From Streptomyces sp. NBC_01723 (GTDB lineage Bacteria; Actinomycetota; Actinomycetes; Streptomycetales; Streptomycetaceae), in the NCBI RefSeq assembly GCF_036246005.1, contig NZ_CP109171.1:4266001-4330000 (forward strand): a stretch of DNA of 64,000 nucleotides, read 5' to 3'. The translations under genes were made by a program, and so were the position numbers. Below the pieces are notes generated by a model. The model saw only the letters and a program-made list of their open reading frames with translations, made no database searches and had not been told where the DNA came from. Positions 33,636 to 43,205 of the stretch are shown here, in pieces (the stretch's first letter is position 1; the number at the start of each line of letters is the position of its first letter).

Positions 33636-36026
33636 ATGAGTGGTGGGATCGATCGGCGGCCGGACGTGGCCGCGTCGGGGGACGAATCGGTCGCAGCGGG
33701 CCGGGACATCGGTACGGCGGTCACGGCGCCGGGCGCGATCGGGACGCAGAACGTCGTCGAGCATCACACGCACCTGGCCGCCGTCGCGCCGGACAGCGTT
33801 CCGCTCGCGGCGTACGTCGAAGCGCCTCAGGGCCTGACCAACCTTCCCGAGCGTCCACGGTTGTTCGTGGGCAGGACACGGGAGCTGGACCAGCTGCGGG
33901 CGGCGACGGAAGCCGGGGACGGTCCGCTCGCGCACGTGGTGCACGGACTGGGCGGCGTCGGCAAGTCCACGCTGGCGGCCTACTGGGCCTCGGAGCACGC
34001 TCGGCACTCGCCGGTGTGGTGGCTGTCGGGCGACAGCCCGGCCACGCTGGACGCCGGGCTCTGCGCCCTGGCGACCGCCGTCGCGCCCGCCCTCGCGGGC
34101 TACATGCAGCAGGGACAGCTCCGCGACTGGGCCCTCCAGTGGCTCACCACCCACAGGGACTGGCTGCTCGTCCTCGACAACGTGGCCGATCCGGCCGACG
34201 TGAAACCCCTGCTGGCCGCCGTGCCGGCCGGCCGCTTCCTCATCACCAGCAGAAGATCCACGGGCTGGCACGGCGTGGCAGAGCGGATCTCCCTGGACAC
34301 GCTGGAACCCGACGAGGCCGCCGACCTCTTCGGCCGGATCGCCCCCGACGCGGGGGACGGCATACCGGCCGTCTGTTCCGAGCTGGGCTGTCTGCCGCTC
34401 GCGGTCGAACAGGCGGCGGCCTACTGCCTGGAGACCGGCACCGCCGCCGACGAGTACCTGGCCCTGCTCGCCGAGTATCCGGCCGACATGTACACGGCCG
34501 CCGTCGAAGGCGGTGACATGCAGCGCACCGTGGCCCGGGTCTGGCACGTGACCCTGGACCGTCTGGCCGACGATCCGCTGGCCGTCACGATCCTCCTGAC
34601 CGTCTCGTGGTTCGCGCCCGACGACATCCCGCGCTCCCTCCTGGACGGCCTGGGCACCCCGCCCGCCGTACGCGGCGCGATCGGCCGCCTGTCGGCACAC
34701 AGCATGGTCACCCTGCACGGCACGACCACCCTCTCCGTCCACCGCCTGGTCCAGGCCGTCTCCCGCACACCGGACCCGGAGGACCCGCACCGCCAGGCGG
34801 AAGCCGTCTCCGGCGCGCGTGACCTTGCTGCGGAGCGCCTGGCGGAATTGGTACCGGACGATGGCCGGGACCCTGTCCACTGGCCCCTCTGGCGCACACT
34901 GCTGCCGCATGTGGAAGCGCTCGCGGCCCACATCCCGCCGGACGGGGGCACCGTGACCCTGGCACGGGTGTTCGGCGAAGCAGGGGAGTTCGCCGTCAAC
35001 CAGGACTTGCCGGACAGGGCGACGGCACTGCTCCGGCGGGGGGAGTCCGGGACTCGCCGGCTCCTCGGCGCCGATCATCCGCAGTCCCTTGTGGCGCGCA
35101 ACCGGCTGATGGGCATGGAGCCGCTCCCGGTGGAACAGGCGCTCCACCATGTCGCCTTGTGTGAACGGGTTTTGGGGAAACAGCATCCTGATGCGATCAC
35201 CGCACACTACGAGCTGACCGCCTCCTACCTTGAGGAAGGCGACATCAGACGGGCCCAGCGAAACATCGACGCCGTCGTGGAGATGCGTGCGCGGGTACTG
35301 GGGCCGGACCACGTCGACACACTGGAGGCCCGATGGGGCGGGCTGATGATCGTCGCGAGGCAGGGGGACCTGGACACCGTGGCGCGGCTCGTGGAGCCGC
35401 TGATGCGTGACTGCGTACAGGCACTGGGTGCGCGACACCCGCTTACGCTCGACGCACGCGCCCTGCGGGCCCAGTTGACGAGCAAGGTGGGCAGGTCGTT
35501 CGCCGCTCCGGCGTACACCACCTTGGACGCGGACTCGGGCCTGAACGTGGCGGCCATCCGGGCCGCCATCGAGCGTCTGCAGAACGAACTCGATCCCGCA
35601 GCGGTGCGAGCCTGGGCCACGGAGTCGATTGCGGAGGCCACGCGCTACCTCGCCGACTGCGAGGCGGTGCTCGGACGGGAACATCGCGACACCATCACGG
35701 CCCGCGTCAATCTGGCACAGATGTACATGGGCGCCGACGACCACGCCGCCGCACTGCTGCACGGGCGGCAAGCCGCGGCGGAGGCCGATCGTCACCTGGG
35801 CGCTGGATCCTCCGTGGGCTTCTTGGCGCGCATGTTGCTGATCTCTCTGTCCGTGGCGACAAAGGACGCCGCCGTCGGTGCCGATGCGATCTCCGGCTTC
35901 CGCCATCTCACGAAGGGCATTGCCACTGGCGACGGTGAGGAGAGGCGCAGGGCGATCGATTCCCTGGAGGCGGTCCTGCTTGAGGCATTGACCACGGAGG
36001 CTGATCCTGAGAAGGGAACGAAATGA
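33636..36026 (+). CDS. STAND NTPase (NB-ARC-like) with TPR-type C-terminus
   Basis: 796 aa. Residues 13-30 carry the motif ASGDESVAAGRDIGTAVT, which recurs twice in the protein encoded next. An NB-ARC-like module follows: RPRLFVGRTRELDQL, Walker A HGLGGVGKST (K110), Walker B LLVLDNVAD (D181), FLITSRR, and LGCLPLAVEQAAAY in place of GLPLAL. Residues 440-760 are helical, TPR-like repeats (LCERVLGKQHPDAITAHYEL, MRARVLGPDHVDTLEARWGG, CEAVLGREHRDTITARVNLAQMYMGADDHAAALLH). Such proteins act as signal-sensing switches, many in antiviral defence. No catalytic effector is fused. The stop overlaps the next gene (ATGA). Confidence 0.8.
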   Translation: MSGGIDRRPDVAASGDESVAAGRDIGTAVTAPGAIGTQNVVEHHTHLAAVAPDSVPLAAYVEAPQGLTNLPERPRLFVGRTRELDQLRAATEAGDGPLAHVVHGLGGVGKSTLAAYWASEHARHSPVWWLSGDSPATLDAGLCALATAVAPALAGYMQQGQLRDWALQWLTTHRDWLLVLDNVADPADVKPLLAAVPAGRFLITSRRSTGWHGVAERISLDTLEPDEAADLFGRIAPDAGDGIPAVCSELGCLPLAVEQAAAYCLETGTAADEYLALLAEYPADMYTAAVEGGDMQRTVARVWHVTLDRLADDPLAVTILLTVSWFAPDDIPRSLLDGLGTPPAVRGAIGRLSAHSMVTLHGTTTLSVHRLVQAVSRTPDPEDPHRQAEAVSGARDLAAERLAELVPDDGRDPVHWPLWRTLLPHVEALAAHIPPDGGTVTLARVFGEAGEFAVNQDLPDRATALLRRGESGTRRLLGADHPQSLVARNRLMGMEPLPVEQALHHVALCERVLGKQHPDAITAHYELTASYLEEGDIRRAQRNIDAVVEMRARVLGPDHVDTLEARWGGLMIVARQGDLDTVARLVEPLMRDCVQALGARHPLTLDARALRAQLTSKVGRSFAAPAYTTLDADSGLNVAAIRAAIERLQNELDPAAVRAWATESIAEATRYLADCEAVLGREHRDTITARVNLAQMYMGADDHAAALLHGRQAAAEADRHLGAGSSVGFLARMLLISLSVATKDAAVGADAISGFRHLTKGIATGDGEERRRAIDSLEAVLLEALTTEADPEKGTK

Positions 36027-36421
36027 CCTCAAAGCCACTGCTCTGGAGTGGAGTCGGACTGTGCGGGGCGGGTGCGATCACCCTTGTGGTGGTCGCCTTC
36101 GTGGACTTGGGCCGCGCGGACCAGGCTGCGAGCGTGACCGGCGCGATTGCCGGGCTGGCCGGCTTGGCTCTCGCCCTGTTCGGCCAGTTCGGAGGTACGT
36201 CCAGCCCGTCTCCCACCCCCGGGACCACCGCCTCCGGCGACGGCGCGATCGCCGCGGGCGGCAACATCGGTACCGCGTCCACGGGCGGTACGACCGCACC
36301 GCCGCCGCCCTCCCCGACACCGCCCCCTTCGTCCACACCCCCGAACGGCGGCGTGAACGCCTCCGGCAGGGGATCGATCGCCGCAGGCGGTGACATCGGC
36401 TCGGCCTCCACCGGAAACTGA
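36023..36421 (+). CDS. two-TM protein with duplicated ASGxxxIAAGxxIGxA motif
   Basis: 132 aa, translationally coupled to the STAND gene. Two membrane helices (about 6-28 and 38-56) are followed by a Ser/Pro/Thr linker carrying two copies of a motif: ASGDGAIAAGGNIGTASTG (70-88) and ASGRGSIAAGGDIGSASTG (113-131). The same motif is at residues 13-30 of the STAND protein. I infer that it mediates partner recognition, so this would be a membrane effector or anchor recruited by the NTPase. I do not know a named family for it. Confidence 0.7.
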   Translation: MTSKPLLWSGVGLCGAGAITLVVVAFVDLGRADQAASVTGAIAGLAGLALALFGQFGGTSSPSPTPGTTASGDGAIAAGGNIGTASTGGTTAPPPPSPTPPPSSTPPNGGVNASGRGSIAAGGDIGSASTGN

Positions 36422-36490
36422 CGTCACGGTCACACGCCGCCGACGACGAAGCTACGCTCGGTAGCCGACGACCAGCCGGAGGTGGGCGCT

Positions 36491-37303
36491 GTGCCGGTAC
36501 CGAACGACAACTCCCGGCCACCCGCGGCCTGGTGCTACAGCGGCAACCAGATCAGACGCTGGCGCACCCTCGCCAACGTCAGCCGCGAGGCCCTGGCGGC
36601 AGCCGCCAACTACGCCCCCGAGACCATCTCGTCCATGGAGCGCGGCGTACGGATGCCGTCACCCCGCCTCCTCGACATCGCGGACGAACTCTGCGGCGCC
36701 CAGGGCATGCTGAGCGCGGCGAAGGAGTACGTCCGCAGGGAGCGGTACTCCGCGCGGGCGGTGGACTTCATCGAGCGGGAGCGTGAGGCGACGAGCCTGT
36801 GGACGTACGAAGTCGCACTGGTGCCGGGCCTGTTGCAGACGCGGACCTACGCGAAGGCGCTCATCGACAACCGCATCCCGCCCCTGGACGAGGAGACGGT
36901 GGAGGAGCGGGTCGCCGCCCGGATGGAGCGCCAGACGATCCTCACCGGCCGGAAGCCGCCGGTAGGGCTGAGCTTCGTGCTCTATGAGGCGGTTCTGCGG
37001 AGCCCCTTGGCCGACAAGGCGCAGCTGCAACGCCTGCTGGAGGTTTCGCGACTGCGCAACGTGGTGGTGCAGGTATTGCCCTTCGAGCGTGCCTTCAGTG
37101 ACGCGCTGATGGGCCCCATGGTGCTCCTGGAGGGCTTGGACCACGAGCGGCTGGCCTTCATGGAAGGCGCGTTTGCCAGCGAACTTTCGGCCGATCCGGG
37201 TGTTGTCAGCCGCGTGACCGAGCGGCTAAGCATGATCCGCACGCGGGCCCTCGACCCCGACGAGACGGCCCGCCTCATCGAGCGGATGGTGGATCAGCCG
37301 TGA
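36491..37303 (+). CDS. XRE-type HTH regulator with DUF5753 domain
   Basis: 270 aa. HTH at about 15-70 (NQIRRWRTLANVSREALAAAANYAPETISSMERGVRMPSPRLLDIADELC). The DUF5753 region follows (YSARAVDFIEREREATSLWTYEVALVPGLLQTRTYAKALI, then VEERVAARMERQTILTG and VVVQVLPFERAFSDALMGPMVLLEG). This type is extremely common in Streptomyces, usually paired with a DUF397 protein as here, and includes WhiJ-like regulators and toxin-antitoxin-like pairs. GTG at 36491 has GGAGG eight bases ahead; another in-frame GTG at 36482 overlaps that site. It overlaps the DUF397 gene by four bases. Confidence 0.88.
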   Translation: MPVPNDNSRPPAAWCYSGNQIRRWRTLANVSREALAAAANYAPETISSMERGVRMPSPRLLDIADELCGAQGMLSAAKEYVRRERYSARAVDFIEREREATSLWTYEVALVPGLLQTRTYAKALIDNRIPPLDEETVEERVAARMERQTILTGRKPPVGLSFVLYEAVLRSPLADKAQLQRLLEVSRLRNVVVQVLPFERAFSDALMGPMVLLEGLDHERLAFMEGAFASELSADPGVVSRVTERLSMIRTRALDPDETARLIERMVDQP

Positions 37304-37485
37304 GTGACCAGTTGAAGTGGTTCAAATCGAGCTACAGCGACAACGAGGGCGGGAACTGCGTCGAGGTCGCCCACGACGACGCCATCCACATCCGCGACTC
37401 CAAGTCGGCCGCTTCCGGCCCCGAGTTCCAGGTCTCGCGCTCGTCCTGGTCGGCATTCATCGCCGCAGTTCAGCCCGGAGCTTGA
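37300..37485 (+). CDS. DUF397 protein, partner of the HTH-DUF5753 regulator
   Basis: 61 aa. The DUF397 signature is complete: LKWFKSSYSDNEGGNCVEVA, then IHIRDSK and SRSSWSAFIAAVQ. The family is found almost only in actinomycetes, next to HTH-DUF5753 genes. The pair has been proposed to work as a regulator with a small antagonist, in some cases as a toxin-antitoxin pair. The GTG start overlaps the upstream TGA. Confidence 0.9.
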   Translation: MSDQLKWFKSSYSDNEGGNCVEVAHDDAIHIRDSKSAASGPEFQVSRSSWSAFIAAVQPGA

Positions 37486-37658
37486 GCCCCGGGACCCGAG
37501 CTCTTCCCCTGGGTTTTCTGGTCTGGTTGAAACTCCCAACCAACCAATTCTGTAGCTGAGTTGAGCCGCCATACCTCGAAAGGGTGACGTTGCGTGATCG
37601 GCTTGCGCCGTTGCGTGAAACGGCTCTAGGTTCGCGGCAATCGCCCAGTGAATATGTC

Positions 37659-37693
37659 GGCCCCGGCGGTGCTACCAACACCAGTCCGGGGCC
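37659..37693 (+). promoter_or_regulatory. long hairpin in the leader of the winged-helix gene
   Basis: GGCCCCGG (37659-37666) pairs with 37686-37693, and inside it GGTG (37668-37671) pairs with CACC (37679-37682), leaving a CTACCAA loop. It ends 27 bases before the next start codon. A smaller hairpin GGTTG-CAACC lies near 37530-37550, and TTGCGTGA occurs twice near 37590-37620. The strong structure near the start suggests translational or attenuation control. Confidence 0.6.
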
Positions 37694-37720
37694 TGACCGA
37701 CGCATCGAACGGAACCTTCG

Positions 37721-38659
37721 ATGGTGGCTTACGCCAACCCTAGTCCCGCCCTCCCCTCCTCGTCCCACCCCATGGCCAATCCGGGCTACGGAAAACGCCT
37801 CGCAGGTGACGAAAACCCGGTCGCAGACCCGGACTTCGCACACCTGAACCCCCGGGACGCCGAGATCGCGGTCTTCGTCGACCACCTGGAGACCGGCCAC
37901 GCGATGGGCCACAAGGTGCTCGCCGCTGAGCATCCGCGCCACGGCCAGCAGGCGGTGCGCACGTCGCTGGGCCGCATCACCCAGGCCGGCCACTTGCGCT
38001 GGATCAAGGAACACATCACCGTCGAGGACAACACCATGCGGTGGGTCACGCGGACGTACTGGTCGCGTACGCGCAGGTCGGCGGAGTGGTGGGCGGAGTT
38101 CGCGCGGGAGCGGCACGGCAAGGACGTGACCTGGGACCACCAGCCGGGCCTGGCCCGGGTCGAAGAGGCGACGGCCGCCCCCGTACCGGACGCGACCGAG
38201 CCCGAGTCCGGGCCGGAATCCGCCCCCGAACCCGAATCCGAGCCGGTCGGCGTCGCCTACCGCACCCTCAGCGCACTGCGCACCGCCGAGCCGCGTATGG
38301 CGCTCAGCGACGGCGACTGCGGCTCTCTCGAACCCCTAGCCCAGGAGTGGCTGTCGCGCGGTGCGACGCCGAAGGACATCACCCGAGCCCTGACCGAAGG
38401 GCTCCCACCCACTGTCAGCAACCCGGGCGGCCTCGCCCGCCGACGACTGGAGTCGAAGATGCCCCCGAAGCAGCGCACGCCCCGCGCCAAGGTGACCCGC
38501 GTGCTCATGGTCTGCGGGATCTGTGAGCAGGACGAACGCACCGTGAAGCTCGACCGCGGCGTCTGCGAGGAGTGCCTTGCCGCGGACGGCGAGCCGGAGG
38601 AGGGGCCCCGCTTCGTGCCCGACACCTTCCTCCGCGTGCCCAGGCGCTGGAACCCCTGA
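37721..38659 (+). CDS. winged-helix-like protein with C4 zinc knuckle
   Basis: 312 aa. Residues 40-130 (LNPRDAEIAVFVDHLETGHAMGHKVLAAEHPRHGQQAVRTSLGRITQAGHLRWIKEHI) look like a winged helix related to MarR-type regulators. An acidic Glu/Pro linker follows (about 155-180), then a helical region, and a C-terminal CGIC-x13-CEEC zinc knuckle (265-285). Genes like this are common in accessory regions of Streptomyces, sometimes labelled MarR-like or replication-associated; the function is not established. The ATG at 37721 is used; ATG 37772 is also possible. Confidence 0.6.
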   Translation: MVAYANPSPALPSSSHPMANPGYGKRLAGDENPVADPDFAHLNPRDAEIAVFVDHLETGHAMGHKVLAAEHPRHGQQAVRTSLGRITQAGHLRWIKEHITVEDNTMRWVTRTYWSRTRRSAEWWAEFARERHGKDVTWDHQPGLARVEEATAAPVPDATEPESGPESAPEPESEPVGVAYRTLSALRTAEPRMALSDGDCGSLEPLAQEWLSRGATPKDITRALTEGLPPTVSNPGGLARRRLESKMPPKQRTPRAKVTRVLMVCGICEQDERTVKLDRGVCEECLAADGEPEEGPRFVPDTFLRVPRRWNP

Positions 38660-38682
38660 AGCGACCGGATTGCATTCGTAAT

Positions 38683-38958
38683 ATGGCAGAGAAGGTGAAG
38701 TTCAGCGTGAGCATCGATGCCGAGCTCGGGAAGGCGCTGCGGCAGTTCGCCGCCGCCGAGGACGAGCAGATCTCCTCGGTGATCAGCCGAGCCCTGGAGC
38801 AGTACCTGGACGACCGCCGCCTGATCCGCGCGGGCCTGCGGGCGATGGCGGACTACGAGACGGAGTACGGGCCGTTCTCCGAGGAGGAGACGGCCGAGGC
38901 GGACGCCCGGGTGGCGGGCCTCTTCGGGCGATCCGGTGAGGAACGGCGCACCGCATGA
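38683..38958 (+). CDS. ribbon-helix-helix antitoxin-like protein
   Basis: 91 aa. The N-terminal VKFSVSIDAELGKALRQFAAAEDEQISSVISRALEQYLDD is a ribbon-helix-helix DNA-binding fold. The acidic C-terminus (ETEYGPFSEEETAEADARV) resembles the toxin-binding tail of VapB-type antitoxins. It overlaps the PIN gene downstream by four bases, the usual antitoxin-toxin order. It probably autorepresses its promoter. The ATG at 38683 begins the RHH strand; a longer ORF upstream is not supported. Confidence 0.8.
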   Translation: MAEKVKFSVSIDAELGKALRQFAAAEDEQISSVISRALEQYLDDRRLIRAGLRAMADYETEYGPFSEEETAEADARVAGLFGRSGEERRTA

Positions 38959-39344
38959 GTCACGTGGTCTACGACAGCGGCGCGCTGATCGCCGCCGCGA
39001 AGAACGACCGGCGGTTTCTCGGTCGCCACAAGGCGTTGCTGCTGGGCGGGCACATCCCACTGGTCCCGGCGGGTGTGCTGGCGCAGTGCTGGGACGGGCG
39101 TGCTTCGGCGGCGATGCTGCACCGGACGCTGAGCGGCTGCCGGGTGACTCCGTTGACGGAGTCCGGGGCGAAGGCGGCAGCCGTGCTCTGCCACCGGAAC
39201 AAGACCTCCGACGTCATCGACGCCACCGTCGTCCTCGCCTCCATCGCCTACGACGACGCCCCCATCCTCACGGACGACCTGGGCGACATCCGCGCCCTGG
39301 CCGCCTGCGCGGGCCGGGAGCGGATCCACGTGGAGTGCCCGTGA
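38955..39344 (+). CDS. PIN-domain toxin (VapC-like)
   Basis: 129 aa. PIN nuclease acidic residues are visible: D7 in VVYDSGALIA, D86/D89 in TSDVIDATVV, and D107/D108 in ILTDDLGDI. These toxins are metal-dependent RNases, often cutting tRNA or rRNA. It is coupled to the RHH antitoxin gene (ATGA). The second PIN pair, at 58802, is not closely similar. Confidence 0.8.
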   Translation: MSHVVYDSGALIAAAKNDRRFLGRHKALLLGGHIPLVPAGVLAQCWDGRASAAMLHRTLSGCRVTPLTESGAKAAAVLCHRNKTSDVIDATVVLASIAYDDAPILTDDLGDIRALAACAGRERIHVECP

Positions 39345-39390
39345 GCGCCGCCGTCCGGCCCGGAAGCGAGCCCGGGCCGGACGGCACGCG

Positions 39391-41625
39391 TCAGGAAAGC
39401 GCCGTGGGGTCCGGCCGGGTCGCGAAGAAGGTGGTGGCCTGGCGGCCCGCGAAGGGCGCGCGCCAGTCGCCGGTGCCCGGGTAGAAGTACTGCTCGGCGT
39501 AGGTTCCGCCGGCGTACAGATCGGGGTGCCCGTCGTGGTTGGCGTCGCCGATGCCCACGGTGTCGCCGTACGCGTCCCAGCCGCCGCCGATCCGGGTGCG
39601 GGCGGCGAAGGTGCCGTCGCCCTTGCCGAGGTGGAGCCAGAGGACACCGGAGGTGTCGCGGGCAATCAGGTCCCCGGTCTCGGCGCCGCCGATGTCGCCC
39701 GTCGCGGTGATCTGGTTGTAGACGCCGTAGCCCGTACCCGCCTTGATCCGCCCGGCGAAGGGCGCGCGCCAGTCACCGGTGCCCTTGTAGAGCCACAGGG
39801 TGCCGTCCTTGTCGGTGGCCAGCAGGTCGGCCTTGCCGTCGTTGGTGACGTCGCTTCCCGCGGCGATCTCGTCGTAGACGCCCCAGCCTCCGCCGACGCG
39901 GCTGCGGGTGGCGAAGGTGCCGTCACCGTTGCCGAGGTAGAGCCAGAGCACGCCCTCCTTGTCGCGGGCGACGAGGTCACCGGTGGCCGCGCCACCGATG
40001 TCACCGGTGGCCTCAGTACGGTCGTAGGTGTTCCAGCCGCCGCCGACGAGTACGTCGGTGCCGGAGATCAGCTTGCCCTCCCCGTCGAGGCGTTCGAGGT
40101 AGGAGTCCGAGCGCCACATGCGGCCCGAAGCGTCCCGTGCCAGGAGGTCGGGGCTGCCGTTGTCGGTGAAGTCGTGCGGCGCGGCGGCCGAGCGGACGAC
40201 CCTGAACGTACCGGTCTCGGTCAGCGCCGGGCCGATGCCGTTGATCGGCCGGGCCGAGATCTCCCACGTGTAGTCGCCGTTGGGGGCGCTGATCGGCTCG
40301 GAGCCGAGGTCGCCCGACCAGACGAAGCCGAAATCCGGCGACGAGGTGTCGGATATCCCCACCGTGGTGGTCTCGCGGGTACGGATGTGGCGCAGGGTCA
40401 CCCTCCCCTCCACATTGTTCCTGGAGAGTGTCCACCGGAAATCGAAGAGGCCGGAGTCGCGGCTGAGGTCCACAACGTCGGGGACGTTGTGGCCGGCCAG
40501 GGTGAGCTTCGTCGGCTCTCCGGTGCGCGCCACGAGGGTCGTCGTGGGTTCCCCGCCGTTCACGCCGGGCGAGAAGCGGTAGAGCCCCTCGCCTTCGGCG
40601 ACGGTGCCGCCGCGGAGGTAGAGCGTGCCGTCGGGGGAGGCCTCGGCGGAGGTGAAGTGGTCCAGGAGCTTGGTGTCCACCTTGCGCTTCAGGTCGTGGG
40701 CCACCGGGGCGTGGAGCGAGCTCGGCCAGTCGGCGGTGAGCCCGAAACGCTCACCGAACACGAGGTGGTCGCCCTGGAGCCCGATCTCGATCTGGGGTGT
40801 GCGCACGGTCATGAGCGGGACCCGCTGGGTCTCCCCGGTGGCACGGGTACGGACCACCACGCTCGGCGGAATCTCGCCCCCACCGCCGTCGACCCAGGCC
40901 ACGTACGTGGCGGAGACGGCGATGTCCCCGGTGCCCGCGGGCCGGGTCGACCGGCCGGTTTCGGTCACGGCACCGGTCGCGAGGTCGATCAGGCCCCAGT
41001 ACCGCACGGACGCACCGGTGCTGTAGGTGACAAGGGCGTGGGCGGACGTGCCCGGCCGGACGCTGAGTCCGCTCGCGTCGGCCGGGAGGCCGGTCACCGC
41101 GACGGACGCGGCGCCCCTGGTGTGCATGCGCAGGCCGGGGGCCTCCGTGGCCCTGGAATCCGTACTGAAGACCGCCTGGCCCGCGGCACCCGCGTAACGG
41201 ACACCGGCGGCATGATCGAGAGGGAGGCGGAAGACCTCCTGGCCGGTCGCCAGGTCCCGCAGCTCGATGTGGACGAGATCTGAGTGCACGGCGGCCAGAT
41301 CGCCGTACCCGGTGGCCAGGACGGAGGCCGAGGAGGGCAGGTCGGACACGGCGCCGTCCGACGCCCGCACCCACGAGTGGCCGCCCGTCGCGCTGTCCAG
41401 CGTCAGGTAGCCCGAAGCCGTGGCTCCGACGATCCTGTGGCCGGTCGGGAACGCGATGACGGACTCGGCTGCCGGCTGGGCCTGCGTCCCGGCGGCCCGA
41501 GCCGTCCCGCCCGGAGACAAAGCGTCCGGAGCCGCGACGGCTGCGCCGGTGATCCCGGCGGTGACGGCGAGGACGGCGGCGACGGCGGTCGCGAGCCGAT
41601 GTCTGGACGATCGTGCGTGAGACAA
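39391..41625 (-). CDS. secreted FG-GAP/VCBS repeat protein, TTG start
   Basis: 744 aa. A signal peptide is seen (SRHRLATAVAAVLAVTAGITGAAVA then APDA, cleavage near 33). Residues 60-420 look like a beta-propeller-type region, and 420-500 a Fn3/Ig-like segment. From about 510 there are repeated FG-GAP units (DFTDNGSPDLLARDASGRMW, GDVTNDGKADLLATDKDGTLWLYKGTG, GIGDANHDGHPDLYAGG) with Ca-binding DxNxDG-type loops. It is probably an extracellular binding protein; no enzyme domain was found. The TTG start follows GGGGAGG by about nine bases. Confidence 0.8.
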   Translation of the reverse strand: MSHARSSRHRLATAVAAVLAVTAGITGAAVAAPDALSPGGTARAAGTQAQPAAESVIAFPTGHRIVGATASGYLTLDSATGGHSWVRASDGAVSDLPSSASVLATGYGDLAAVHSDLVHIELRDLATGQEVFRLPLDHAAGVRYAGAAGQAVFSTDSRATEAPGLRMHTRGAASVAVTGLPADASGLSVRPGTSAHALVTYSTGASVRYWGLIDLATGAVTETGRSTRPAGTGDIAVSATYVAWVDGGGGEIPPSVVVRTRATGETQRVPLMTVRTPQIEIGLQGDHLVFGERFGLTADWPSSLHAPVAHDLKRKVDTKLLDHFTSAEASPDGTLYLRGGTVAEGEGLYRFSPGVNGGEPTTTLVARTGEPTKLTLAGHNVPDVVDLSRDSGLFDFRWTLSRNNVEGRVTLRHIRTRETTTVGISDTSSPDFGFVWSGDLGSEPISAPNGDYTWEISARPINGIGPALTETGTFRVVRSAAAPHDFTDNGSPDLLARDASGRMWRSDSYLERLDGEGKLISGTDVLVGGGWNTYDRTEATGDIGGAATGDLVARDKEGVLWLYLGNGDGTFATRSRVGGGWGVYDEIAAGSDVTNDGKADLLATDKDGTLWLYKGTGDWRAPFAGRIKAGTGYGVYNQITATGDIGGAETGDLIARDTSGVLWLHLGKGDGTFAARTRIGGGWDAYGDTVGIGDANHDGHPDLYAGGTYAEQYFYPGTGDWRAPFAGRQATTFFATRPDPTALS

Positions 41626-41861
41626 GGTGGTGATCCTCCCCGGGGCGTGGCGCACCGGCGCGCCACAGCCCTCAGACTCACCACCCGCCCCAAGGGTTGT
41701 GCGCCCCGCAGGTGCGGGCTTTACGGAACGGAAAGACACTTGTGAACGTGTGACACGCCGCACTTTCCCGAGTGACGCGCCTCCGGTTGGGCATGAGCCA
41801 GCCTGAGCGAGTACCCGGGTCTCACCATGCGATACCGCAGGGGCGAAACCCGGACGCTCGG

Positions 41862-41867
41862 TAAAAT
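41862..41867 (+). promoter_or_regulatory. ask: candidate -10 box of the ask-asd promoter
   Basis: TAAAAT is the most consensus-like box in the 302-base gap 41626-41927 and would give a leader of about 55 bases. No good -35 stands out. A GAGGAG site precedes the GTG at 41928. Nothing else is recognised in the gap. Confidence 0.35.
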
Positions 41868-41927
41868 GAGCCGACCGCAGTACATATACGTACGTGCGGA
41901 AAGAGACGGATTGAGCGAGGAGCGCAC

Positions 41928-43204
<1,277 letters not shown>

Positions 43205-43205
<1 letters not shown>

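Noticed and set aside
37486..37720. Possible tRNA or attachment site in the structured gap
   Set aside because: The hairpins do not fold into a cloverleaf, there is no CCA-proximal acceptor pairing or TTCGA T-loop in the right place, and no integrase gene is nearby.
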